A DNA stretch of 64,000 nucleotides from Halocalculus aciditolerans. Lineage in GTDB: Archaea > Halobacteriota > Halobacteria > Halobacteriales > Halobacteriaceae. Below, one piece after another: positions 37,918 to 45,885 of this stretch. Positions within the stretch are counted from its first letter, which is position 1. Each line of letters starts with the position of its first letter. The DNA lies in assembly GCF_014647475.1 (NCBI RefSeq), contig NZ_BMPG01000001.1, forward strand, positions 310,001 to 374,000, given 5' to 3'. The position numbers were made by a program, and so were the translations under genes. The notes under the pieces were generated by a model. That model had not been told where the DNA came from, made no database searches, and was given only the letters and a program-made list of their open reading frames with translations.

Positions 37918-39873
37918 CTATTTCCCTTCGAACTCGGGGTCTCTGTCCTCCATGAAGGCGGTGGTGCCTTCGACGACGTCCTCCGTGCTGAAGAGGAGGC
38001 CGAAGCCCTGGCTCTCCATGCGGAGGCCGGCGTCGAGGCTGGCGTCCTGGCCGTCGTTCATCACCTGCTTCGCGACCTTGAGGGCGATGGGCGGGCCCTG
38101 CGCGAGGTCGTCGACGAACTCTTCTACTACGTCGTCGAATTCGTCTTCGGGGACGGCGCGGTTCACGAGCCCCCAGTTCTCGGCGCGCTCCGCGGGGACG
38201 TGGTTCCCGCGGAAGACCATCTCCTTCGCGCGCGTCTCGCCGAGCAGGCGGATGAGGCGCTGCGTGCCGCCGCCGCCGGGGATGAGGCCGAGGCCGATTT
38301 CGGGCGCGCCGAACGCGGAGTCCTCGGTGGCGAGGCGGAGGTCGCAGGCGAGCGCGAGTTCGAGGCCCGCACCGAGGCAGAAGCCGTCGACTTTCGCGAG
38401 CGTCGGGCGCGGGAAGTCGTTCACCGTCTCGAACGTCGGCGTCACCTCGGACATGTCGGTCGGGTTCACGCTCGCGAACCCGGTGATGTCCGCGCCCGCG
38501 GAGAACGCGCGGTCGCCCGCGCCCTCGAAGACCACACACCGAACGTCGTCCGTGTCGACGTTCGTGAGGAGGTGGTCGATCTCTTCGAGGAGGGATTCGG
38601 AGAGCGCGTTCATCCGCTCGGGGCGGTCGAGTTCGACCTCCAGTACGCCCGCGTCAGTCACCGCGAAGTTGAGGTACTGGTAGCTCCCGACGCCCTCTGT
38701 GTCGTACTCGTAGAACCCCTCGCCGGCGTCCTTCCCAGTTTTTCCGTCGGCGACGAGCGCTTCGAGGTAGTCCGCGGGCTCGAAGCGGTCCTTTCCGGTC
38801 TCCTCGTGGAGGTCCTCGAGTTTCTCGAGAATCACGTCGAGGCCGAGTTCGTCGGCGCGCGCACACGGGCCTTCGGGGAAGCCCGCACCGAGGCGCATCC
38901 CGGTGTCGACGGCGTCCGGCGTCGCGACGTCGTTCCCGATGAGCTTCGCCGCCTCGTTCACCATCCGCGCCTCGACGCGGAGCGTATCGAAGCTCCCCGC
39001 GTCGTCCGGCTCGTAGTCGACGCCCGGGCCGTCCTCGTAGTCGTAGTAGCCCTTCCCGGTCTTCCGGCCGAGCTCTTCCGCGTCGACTTTCTCCTGGATG
39101 ATGGGCGGAATCTCCTTGCCCGCCTCCTTCCGCACGTGGTAGCCGACGTCGATGCCGGTGAGGTCGCCGAGTTCGAACGGCCCCATCGGGTAGCCGCGCT
39201 CGTGCACCATCGCCGCGTCCGCCTCGCGAATCGTCGCCTCGTCGTTCGACACCATCCACGCGGCCTCGTCCATGAACGGCCCGAGGACGGAGTTCACGAC
39301 GAAACCGTTCACGTCCTTCCGCACGTAGATCGGCGTCTTCCCGATGGACTCCACGAACGCGTAGGTCGTCTCTGCGGTCTCGTCGTCGGTGTCCTCGCCG
39401 TAGATGACCTCCACGAGGTCCATCTTCACGGGCGGGTTGAAGAAGTGCATCCCGACGACCCGGCTCGGGTCGTCAGCCGCCGATTGAATCTCCGAGATGG
39501 AGAGACTCGACGTGTTCGTCGCGAGAATCGCGTCCTCGGGCGCGTACTCCGAGAGGTCCGAGAAGATGTCGTGTTTCAACTCCATCTGCTCGGGCGCGGC
39601 CTCGACGACGAGGTCGACGTCCGCCACCGCCTCCTCCAGGTCGGTCGTCGTGTCGATTCGCGCGAGGACGTCCTCGGGCGCGTCGTCGAGGCGGTCTTTC
39701 TCCGCGAGCTTCTCCAGGCTCCACTGGATGCTCTCGTAGCCGTCCTCGACGAACTCGTCTTTGATGTCCCGCATCGTCACCTGATAGCCCGCCATGGCGA
39801 CGACTTCGGTGATACCGTGACCCATGTTGCCCGCGCCGAGCACGGCCACGCGTTCGATTTCGTCTACGTCCAT
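37918..39873 (-). CDS. 3-hydroxyacyl-CoA dehydrogenase/enoyl-CoA hydratase fusion
   Basis: A 651-residue bifunctional enzyme. The N-terminal half is the NAD-binding dehydrogenase (VAVLGAGNMGHGITEV, then FFNPPVKMDLVEV) with its C-terminal helical domain; the last 250 residues are a hydratase with both glutamates present (GLELALACD and APEIGLGLIPGGGGTQR). The order dehydrogenase-hydratase is the reverse of bacterial FadB and matches other archaeal fusions. It performs two successive steps of beta-oxidation on the (S)-isomer. No thiolase was found in the window, so the last step must be encoded elsewhere. Confidence 0.93.
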   Translation of the reverse strand: MDVDEIERVAVLGAGNMGHGITEVVAMAGYQVTMRDIKDEFVEDGYESIQWSLEKLAEKDRLDDAPEDVLARIDTTTDLEEAVADVDLVVEAAPEQMELKHDIFSDLSEYAPEDAILATNTSSLSISEIQSAADDPSRVVGMHFFNPPVKMDLVEVIYGEDTDDETAETTYAFVESIGKTPIYVRKDVNGFVVNSVLGPFMDEAAWMVSNDEATIREADAAMVHERGYPMGPFELGDLTGIDVGYHVRKEAGKEIPPIIQEKVDAEELGRKTGKGYYDYEDGPGVDYEPDDAGSFDTLRVEARMVNEAAKLIGNDVATPDAVDTGMRLGAGFPEGPCARADELGLDVILEKLEDLHEETGKDRFEPADYLEALVADGKTGKDAGEGFYEYDTEGVGSYQYLNFAVTDAGVLEVELDRPERMNALSESLLEEIDHLLTNVDTDDVRCVVFEGAGDRAFSAGADITGFASVNPTDMSEVTPTFETVNDFPRPTLAKVDGFCLGAGLELALACDLRLATEDSAFGAPEIGLGLIPGGGGTQRLIRLLGETRAKEMVFRGNHVPAERAENWGLVNRAVPEDEFDDVVEEFVDDLAQGPPIALKVAKQVMNDGQDASLDAGLRMESQGFGLLFSTEDVVEGTTAFMEDRDPEFEGK

Positions 39874-39962
39874 GTTCGATGCGTCTCACTTCTCCGCCAT
39901 CAATCTTCCCCAAACCCTGAACAACGGTAGAAGTATGAGTGTATAGTTGAGCGCCGGAAACC

Positions 39963-41033
39963 TCAGAGGGGTTCGTCGCCGTCGATGATGCGCGCCGCTC
40001 GCTCGGCGAGCGCCGGAACGCGCTCGCGCATCTTCGGATACATCGGGTCGTCCGCGTTCCCCTCCAGATGCCGGCGGAAGAACATCTCGCCCAGCCCGGC
40101 GAGTTTGTACACCGCGAGCGCCCGGTAGAACCGCTCGTTCTCGAACGTCCGGCCCGTCTGTTCCTCGTAGCGCGCGACGAGTTCGCGGCGCGTCGGATAC
40201 CCCTCCGCCTCCATGAACGTCGCCGTCAGCTCGGGAATCGTCGGCTCCGGGTCCTTCGCGTCCCGCCAGTACGAGAGCATCCACCCGAGGTCCGCGAGCG
40301 GGTCCCCGAGCGTGCTCATCTCCCAGTCGAAGACCGCGTCGAGCGCCGGCGGCGTCCCCGGCGCGTAGAGGACGTTGTCGAGCTTGTAGTCCCCGTGAAC
40401 GAGCGCGTGGTCGTGCTCCTCGGGGCAGTGGTCGTCCAGCCAGTCGCCGACCCGGTCGAGCTCCGGAATCTCCCGCTCGTCCGCCGTGACCTCGAACGCC
40501 CAGTCGAGCTGTTTCTCCCAGCGGTCCACCTGCCGGCGCGTGTACCCCGCCGGCCGCCCGAACTCGCCCAGCCCCACGGCCTCCACGTCGACTTCGTGGA
40601 CGGTCGCGAGCGTGTCCACGAGCTCCTCGCCGACGCGCGCTCTGCTCTCCGGATTCGCGAAGCGTTCCGGCTCCCCGCCGCGGAGCACGTCGCCCTCGAC
40701 GCGGTCCATCACGTAGAAGTCGCTCCCGATGACGTCGTGGTCCTCGCAGGCCGCCACCGTCGGCGGCACCGGCACGTCCGTGGCCTGGAGCGCGTCCATC
40801 ACGCGGTACTCGCGGAGCACGTCGTGGGCGGTGTCCGCCGTCTCCCCGGGCGGCGGCCGCCGAATCACCAACTCCCGACTCCCCCACGTCACGAACAGCG
40901 TCTCGTTCGAGTGACCCTCCGCGTGCCGCGTAACGTCGTACGCTTCGACCGGACCGAATTCGGCTTCGAGGAAGTCCGCCAGCCGCTCCTCGTCGACGAG
41001 CCGCCCGAAGTACTCCTCGCTTGACTCAGACAT
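39963..41033 (-). CDS. APH-fold phosphotransferase, ACAD10/11-kinase-like
   Basis: A 356-residue kinase of the aminoglycoside/choline phosphotransferase fold. The Brenner motif is LVHGDYKLDNVLY and the metal-binding Asp lies in FDWEMSTLGDPLADLGW. Relatives next to acyl-CoA dehydrogenases phosphorylate the hydroxyl of 4-hydroxyacyl-CoA (LvaA in bacteria, the kinase domain of ACAD10/11 in animals). It is divergent from just such a dehydrogenase, with 100 bases between, so this role is more likely than drug resistance. The evidence for substrate is context only. Confidence 0.8.
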   Translation of the reverse strand: MSESSEEYFGRLVDEERLADFLEAEFGPVEAYDVTRHAEGHSNETLFVTWGSRELVIRRPPPGETADTAHDVLREYRVMDALQATDVPVPPTVAACEDHDVIGSDFYVMDRVEGDVLRGGEPERFANPESRARVGEELVDTLATVHEVDVEAVGLGEFGRPAGYTRRQVDRWEKQLDWAFEVTADEREIPELDRVGDWLDDHCPEEHDHALVHGDYKLDNVLYAPGTPPALDAVFDWEMSTLGDPLADLGWMLSYWRDAKDPEPTIPELTATFMEAEGYPTRRELVARYEEQTGRTFENERFYRALAVYKLAGLGEMFFRRHLEGNADDPMYPKMRERVPALAERAARIIDGDEPL

Positions 41034-41071
41034 ACCACCCCGTTCTCGTTCACTGTACGAATAATTACCCC

Positions 41072-41085
41072 ATCGGGTTACCGAT
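41072..41085. promoter_or_regulatory. Candidate operator between kinase and dehydrogenase genes
   Basis: Perfect inverted repeat ATCGG-GTTA-CCGAT near the centre of the 100-base divergent gap, where one dimeric regulator could control both genes. Compare the similar element at 32068. Confidence 0.4.
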
Positions 41086-41104
41086 ACTGACTTTACCCGC
41101 TAGA

Positions 41105-41112
41105 CTTTTACC
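41105..41112 (+). promoter_or_regulatory. TATA-like box of the second acyl-CoA dehydrogenase
   Basis: CTTTTACC, 22-29 bases before the ATG at 41134. Confidence 0.5.
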
Positions 41113-41133
41113 AGATTCTACCACACATACAGT

Positions 41134-42357
41134 ATGGCCATCGAGTACACGGACTCCGAACTCGCCAGCGAGTTCGCCGAACGCACCCGAGAGTTCATCG
41201 ACGACGTCGTCGTCCCCGTCGAACGCGACCACCTCGGCGGCGACGCCGTCGACGAATCCACCGTCGCCGACCTCCGCGAGCAAGCCCGCGACTACGGCGT
41301 CTACGCCCCCCACCTCCCCGAGGAGTACGGCGGACAGGGGCTCAGCTACCGCGACATGCTCCCCGTCTTCGAAGCCGCCGGCCGCAGCCTCCTCGGCGCG
41401 ACCGCCGTCCGCGTCGACGCCCCCGACGAAGGCAACATGCATACCCTCGAGATGTTCGGCACCGAGGACCAGAAAGAGGAGTGGCTCCGCCCGCTCGTCC
41501 AGGGCGACGCCCGCTCCGCCTTCTCCATGACCGAACCCAACCCCGGTGCCGGCTCCGACCCCAAGATGATTCAGACGACCGCCGAGAAAGACGGCGACGA
41601 GTGGGTCATCGACGGCCACAAATGGTGGACGACGCAGGGCACCGAAGCCGACGTCCTCATCGTCATGGCGAAGACCGACCCCGACGCCCACCCCTACTCC
41701 GGCTGCTCGCTCTTCCTCGTCCCCGCCGACGCCGACGGCGTCGACGTCGTCCGCGACATCCCGCACGTCGGCGGCGGCGTCACCGGCATCGGCCACGCCG
41801 AAATCAAATACGACGACGTCCGCGTCCCCGAAGACGCCCTCCTCGGCGAACGCAACGAGGGGTTCTCACACTCCCAGCAGCGCCTCGGCCCCGCCCGCCT
41901 CACCCACTGCATGCGCTACTCCGGGATGGCCGAACGCGCCCTCGACGTCGCGAAAGCCTACGCGGACGACCGCGACGCCTTCGGCGAACCGCTCTCCGAG
42001 AAACAGCACACGCGCTTCCGCATCGCCGAAGCCGAGACGAACCTCCACGCCGCCCGCACGATGGTCCGCCACGCCGCCGACCAGATCGAAGCCGGCGAAG
42101 AAGCCCGCGTCCCCGTCTCCATGGCGAAAGTCTTCACCGCCAACACCGTGCAGGACGTCATCGACGACTGCATCCAGCTCTGCGGCGGCAGCGGCATCGG
42201 CAAAGACCTCCCGCTCGCCGACTTCTACGAGAACGTCCGCCAGTTCCGCATCGTCGACGGCGCGGACGAAGTCCACAAACGCGTCATCGGCCGCGACGCC
42301 TTCGACCAAGACCCCCACGCGGAAGAGCTCGCGAACCTCCCCGACTACCAGGTCTGA
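41134..42357 (+). CDS. Acyl-CoA dehydrogenase, ACAD10/11-like
   Basis: A 407-residue enzyme of the acyl-CoA dehydrogenase family: FSMTEPNPGAGSDPKMIQTT for FAD/substrate binding, WWTTQGTEADV, and the C-terminal FRIVDGADEVHKRVIG. At the position of the usual catalytic YEG the sequence reads VDG, and DEVH follows, as in ACAD10/11 proteins, where Asp stands in place of Glu. Those enzymes, with a partner kinase, convert 4-hydroxyacyl-CoA into enoyl-CoA via a phosphorylated intermediate. The divergent kinase gene at 39963 supplies the partner. Confidence 0.88.
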   Translation: MAIEYTDSELASEFAERTREFIDDVVVPVERDHLGGDAVDESTVADLREQARDYGVYAPHLPEEYGGQGLSYRDMLPVFEAAGRSLLGATAVRVDAPDEGNMHTLEMFGTEDQKEEWLRPLVQGDARSAFSMTEPNPGAGSDPKMIQTTAEKDGDEWVIDGHKWWTTQGTEADVLIVMAKTDPDAHPYSGCSLFLVPADADGVDVVRDIPHVGGGVTGIGHAEIKYDDVRVPEDALLGERNEGFSHSQQRLGPARLTHCMRYSGMAERALDVAKAYADDRDAFGEPLSEKQHTRFRIAEAETNLHAARTMVRHAADQIEAGEEARVPVSMAKVFTANTVQDVIDDCIQLCGGSGIGKDLPLADFYENVRQFRIVDGADEVHKRVIGRDAFDQDPHAEELANLPDYQV

Positions 42358-42446
42358 GTCCCGCCCGCTCGCCGAACGGCGAACCCGCGGCCAACGCACT
42401 CCGACTCCCGGTCCATGCACTCCAACTGCGGCCGACGCGGTCGGCG

Positions 42447-45074
42447 TTACGTCGTCCGCAGGTGGCCGTTCGACGGCTCGTAGACCTCGCCCTGTTTCTT
42501 CAGCTTCTCGATCTCGTGTTCGGCCTTCCCCTCGTCGATACCGACTTCCTCCGCGCGGGCGAGGACTTCGTCCACCGGCGCGCCCTCGTCGAAGTCGTCC
42601 TCGATGTCGCTGATGAGGCCCTTCACGTTCCGGATGCGGTCGCGCTGCGTCTTCGACCGCCCCGTCTCCACCACGTCGGCGTCGAACTCGCCCGTCTCCG
42701 GGTCGACGCCGATGTCCTGCAGGCAGGAGCGCGTAATCTCGATGACGCGGTCCGCGTCCTCCTTCTCCACCGTATCGGAGAGGCGGACGCGCGCCGACGC
42801 CTCCGCGAGGCGCACGAGCCCTTCGAGCTTCCGCGCCGTCACCGGCACGGGCGCGTCCTCGTCCGCGCCCTTCGCCCGGAGATTCACGTAGAAGTCCTCG
42901 ATGGCCTGCCGCGCCTCCGCGCTCATCGTCGGATAGCACTTCCGCCGCGAGTACGCGATGTACTTCCGCAGGAGGTCCGCGTCGATCGCCGGCGCGACCT
43001 CCTCCGTCTGCGCGTCCACCTCGTCCTCCGTGTGCGGCGAGTTCGCGATCTTCGTCCGCTGCGTGTTGAGCTCGCCCGCGTAGTTCGTCTGCAGGATGTG
43101 CTTCGCGAGCTTCGAGTCCTCCTCCGGGTCCGGCTTGTCCGTCACCGTGAAGATGAGGTCGAAGCGCGACACGAGCGCGGGCTCTAAGTCGATCTGCTCG
43201 CCGATAGGCTCGTACTCGTCGAACCGCCCGTACTTCGGGTTCGCCGCCCCCAGCAGGCTACACCGCGACTTCAGCGTCGCGTTGATACCCGCCTTCGAAA
43301 TCGAAATCTTCTGCTGCTCCAGCGCCTCGTGCATCGCCGAGCGGTCCTCCGGCCGCATCTTGTCCAGCTCGTCCACCGCCGCGATCCCCTGGTCCGCGAG
43401 GACGAGCGCCCCCGCTTCCAGCGTCCACTGCTGGCCGTCGCCGAAATCGTCGCGGACGGCGGCAGCCGTCAGACCCGCGCTCGACGACCCCTTGCCGGAG
43501 GTGTAGACGGAGCGCGGCGCGATGTTCTGGATGTACGAAATCATCTGGGAGTTGTGGGAGACGACGCCGTTCGTCAGGTAGTTGTGGACACCCGCGACTT
43601 CGAGGTCGTACACCCACTCCTCCTCGGGCTCGATGGCTTCGATGGACTCGATGCGGTCGAACGTTGCACGTGTCGGGACGTTTGCTGTGCTTCCAGCGGC
43701 GGCGACGCCGCCGTCAGTCGCCATTCGCGGGGCGACAGCGATGAACTCGCCTGTTTCGAGGGCTTCCGCGCGTACCGCTTCGTGGCGGCCGTTCCGCTGT
43801 ACGAACAGCGGGTGCGAGGGCGTGACGTCGACTTCACGGCCGCTCGACGTGCGAACGCGATACAGGCTTTCGGGCGCTTCGCGCTTCCAGACGCGCGTCG
43901 CGGTGTGCTCCGTGATGTGGCTGTCCGGGTCGAGGCCGGGGAGCGCGATTTCGGCGTCGTCCCAGACGCCGTCGTCGATCGGTTTCGGCTCGTCGAGATT
44001 CTCCTCGACGAGTTCGCGAATCGGCCGCTCCGTCCCGTCGGCGAGCGTGACGCGTGTGTCTCCGGATACACACTTCCCCGTCCCGGGGTCCCCGATGAGG
44101 AGCATGTGGAGGTCGCCGCGGATTCGGGAGCCGTCGGGGAGGTTCTTCGTGACGCCGGAGAAGAGCTGGAGGATCATCGCGAGTTTCGCCTGGCGGTGGC
44201 CGTAGATGGCGGGAGCCATCGAGTCCACCATGTCCTCGTAGAGGCTGTCGCTGTCCGATATCTCGATGATCTCGCGTTTGTCCTCGTCCGTGATGTCCAT
44301 CTCCTCGAACTCCTCGTCCTCGACGACGACGGAGACGCCGTCGAGGTAGACGTCGAAGATGGGGGATTCGTTCTGCGCCTCGGACTGGTCGAGGCGGAGG
44401 ACGCCCGTCGTGGTGACGTGGTCGCCGGGCGTGACCTCGCCCGTGATGTCGTCCTCGACGTGCACGTCGATGCTCTGCGGCGTCTCCCCGCCCGCCAGCC
44501 CCTCCGGGCTCTCCTGAATCCGGAGTTTCTGCGAGTCCACGAACTCGGAGCGCTCGGCGTTCAGCTTGAACGGGCCCTGTCGCTCACAGGACTCACACTG
44601 GTAGGGCTCCTGGAAGCCCGCGTCCGCCTGCGGGACGACGGTCTCGTGCCCGCAGCGCTGACAGACGAAGACGGCCTCGCGGATTTTCGGCTTCACGTCC
44701 GTCGCCTTCCGCACCATCCCCTGCACGCCGACGAGCGTGTTCAGGTTCTCCGCGCGGATATCCCGAATCTCCGTGTACTCCTCCAACCCTTCCACGCGCA
44801 CGTGCGCCTGCCCGAGACTCACGTCGATCGGGAGGTCGTAGAGCCGGAGCGCCTCCTCCGCCGCCTGCTGTAGCTGGTCCGGATGCTGGAGGTAGTCGTC
44901 CGCTAAGTCCGTATCGAACTTGTAGAGGTCGCCCCACTCCAGCGTCAGCGATTTCTGCTCGCGCGGATACTGCCGCGCCAGCTCCCCCACCTCGTCGCTG
45001 TAGTACCGCCGGAAGAACTCCTCGAACCGGTCGACGAGCTCCCCGTCCGGATTCGGGTTCGCGGCCTGCGCCAT
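42447..45074 (-). CDS. mcm: Replicative DNA helicase MCM with an intein
   Basis: An 875-residue precursor; 701 residues after removal of a 174-residue intein. N-terminal domain with zinc ribbon (CQRCGHE ... CESCERQ), then the AAA+ helicase core: Walker A GDPGTGK is split by the intein before the next Ser, Walker B is ALVLADQGIAAVDELDKM, the sensor is GAANPKYGRFDEY and the arginine finger lies in LVSRFDLIF. A C-terminal winged helix (about the last 75 residues) follows. Start MAQAANPN at 45074. It unwinds DNA as a hexamer at replication forks; the intein must splice out for activity. Confidence 0.96.
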   Translation of the reverse strand: MAQAANPNPDGELVDRFEEFFRRYYSDEVGELARQYPREQKSLTLEWGDLYKFDTDLADDYLQHPDQLQQAAEEALRLYDLPIDVSLGQAHVRVEGLEEYTEIRDIRAENLNTLVGVQGMVRKATDVKPKIREAVFVCQRCGHETVVPQADAGFQEPYQCESCERQGPFKLNAERSEFVDSQKLRIQESPEGLAGGETPQSIDVHVEDDITGEVTPGDHVTTTGVLRLDQSEAQNESPIFDVYLDGVSVVVEDEEFEEMDITDEDKREIIEISDSDSLYEDMVDSMAPAIYGHRQAKLAMILQLFSGVTKNLPDGSRIRGDLHMLLIGDPGTGKCVSGDTRVTLADGTERPIRELVEENLDEPKPIDDGVWDDAEIALPGLDPDSHITEHTATRVWKREAPESLYRVRTSSGREVDVTPSHPLFVQRNGRHEAVRAEALETGEFIAVAPRMATDGGVAAAGSTANVPTRATFDRIESIEAIEPEEEWVYDLEVAGVHNYLTNGVVSHNSQMISYIQNIAPRSVYTSGKGSSSAGLTAAAVRDDFGDGQQWTLEAGALVLADQGIAAVDELDKMRPEDRSAMHEALEQQKISISKAGINATLKSRCSLLGAANPKYGRFDEYEPIGEQIDLEPALVSRFDLIFTVTDKPDPEEDSKLAKHILQTNYAGELNTQRTKIANSPHTEDEVDAQTEEVAPAIDADLLRKYIAYSRRKCYPTMSAEARQAIEDFYVNLRAKGADEDAPVPVTARKLEGLVRLAEASARVRLSDTVEKEDADRVIEITRSCLQDIGVDPETGEFDADVVETGRSKTQRDRIRNVKGLISDIEDDFDEGAPVDEVLARAEEVGIDEGKAEHEIEKLKKQGEVYEPSNGHLRTT
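43551..44072 (-). other. Mini-intein inside MCM Walker A motif
   Basis: 174 codons from Cys1 (block A CVSGDTRVTLADGTE) to the final His-Asn (VVSHN), with Ser as the first residue of the C-extein (SQMISY). Block B is VDVTPSHPLFV and block F is EWVYDLEVAGVHNYLTNGV. No LAGLIDADG endonuclease blocks fit in the short middle part, so this is a splicing-only mini-intein that cannot home by itself. The insertion lies between GDPGTGK and S, a known hotspot in archaeal MCM genes. Confidence 0.93.
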
Positions 45075-45167
45075 TCTGACGCATAGGTAGCGCGCGCCGC
45101 CGTATGAACCTTCGCAAAGGGCAGTGAAAGTGAACTCAAACGTCCCGACCGCCGTCGACGCCCACCA

Positions 45168-45259
45168 CACCTCACGCTCGTCGACGGCGAGCGACACAGC
45201 GGTCGCTCGCGTTTCGAACTCGGTAGAAGTGGGACCGCCCGGATTCTGAACCTCGGTCG
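45168..45259. repeat. Tandem repeat copy 1 with decayed tRNA 3' end
   Basis: A 92-base unit with only three mismatches to the copy at 45293. Its last 31 bases resemble the 3' end of the neighbouring tRNA-Pro: GGGACCGCCCGGATT is identical, but the T-arm is altered by an inserted base. After the unit come CTCCCTGGTTCAAATCC-type bases, which again resemble a T-arm, on the opposite strand. Confidence 0.8.
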
Positions 45260-45292
45260 CGGCGAAGCCGCTCCCTGGTTCAAATCCGTGGT

Positions 45293-45384
45293 CACTTCAC
45301 ACTCGTCGACGGCGAGCGACACAGCAGTCGCTCGCGTTTCGAACTCGGTAGAAGTGGGACCGCCCGGATTCTGAACCTCGGTCG
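45293..45384. repeat. Tandem repeat copy 2 with decayed tRNA 3' end
   Basis: Exactly 125 bases after copy 1, ending in the same tRNA-Pro-like segment. It is followed by CTCCCTGATTCAAATCCGG, a second T-arm-like piece, and 81 bases later by the real tRNA-Pro. The region 45075-45464 holds no gene; it consists of these repeats and their spacers. Confidence 0.8.
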
Positions 45385-45464
45385 TTCCGCTTCGCTCCAC
45401 TCCCTGATTCAAATCCGGCGGCGATACGTCTGGCTCCTCACGTTCGTTCGTCGCACAGAAAGTA

Positions 45465-45537
45465 TGGGACCGCCCGGATTTGAACCGGGGTCACGGGCAC
45501 CCAAGGCCCGAAGTATACCAGGCTAACCCACGGTCCC
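45465..45537 (-). tRNA. tRNA-Pro (anticodon UGG)
   Basis: 73 bases without encoded CCA. Acceptor stem GGGACCG pairs with CGGTCCC, discriminator A; the anticodon stem CGGGC/GCCCG closes a seven-base loop CTTGGGT, whose positions 34-36 are TGG; the T arm is CCCGG-TTCAAAT-CCGGG. No intron. It reads CCA and probably other proline codons. It sits next to the tandem repeats that contain copies of its 3' end. Confidence 0.95.
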
Positions 45538-45600
45538 GCACTCCTCTCTATCCGCCGTGCGGGGGTAAGCGTTACGTTGTGTCCGCTCTCCCCTTCGGGT

Positions 45601-45885
45601 ATGGTGTCGATGCTGGAGGTCGTCCTCCTCCTCGTGGTGTTGGCGGCGCTCGTGGGCGCGTACCGTGTGGTGAACGCCGTGAAACCGTTCGTGGTGAACG
45701 CCGTCGTCGGCCTGGTGACGCTCTTCGTGGCGCAGGCGGTGTTCGGCGTCGACGTCGCCATCACGCCGCTCACGCTCCTCGTCGTCGCCATCGGCGGGTT
45801 CCCCGGCGCGCTGCTCGTCCTCCTCCTGTCCGTCTCCGGCGTCGCGTTCGTCCCCGGCCTCCTCGCCGCGGGCGCGCTCGCCTGA
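45601..45885 (+). CDS. BofA-like small membrane protein
   Basis: A 94-residue, almost wholly hydrophobic protein, starting MVSMLEVVLLLVVLAALVG. It contains VVNAVKPFVVNAVVGLVTLF and ITPLTLLVVAIGGFPGALLV, the pattern of proteins annotated in archaea as pro-sigmaK processing inhibitor BofA family. There is no sigma-K in archaea, so the role here is unknown. Its stop directly abuts the stop of the convergent helicase gene with no base between. Confidence 0.75.
   Translation: MVSMLEVVLLLVVLAALVGAYRVVNAVKPFVVNAVVGLVTLFVAQAVFGVDVAITPLTLLVVAIGGFPGALLVLLLSVSGVAFVPGLLAAGALA

Noticed and set aside
39963-41033. Kinase considered as an aminoglycoside resistance gene
   Set aside because: The fold is shared, but its place beside an ACAD10/11-like dehydrogenase in an acyl-CoA island and the lack of any resistance context make a metabolic role more likely.
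44945-45412. 155-codon minus-strand frame across the tandem repeats and mcm start
   Set aside because: It is a translation of the tRNA-like repeats running into mcm in the wrong frame; the repeats themselves explain it.
45168-45470. Regular repeats considered as a CRISPR array
   Set aside because: Units are 92 bases with only two copies and are tRNA-derived; there are no short repeats with unique spacers and no cas genes.
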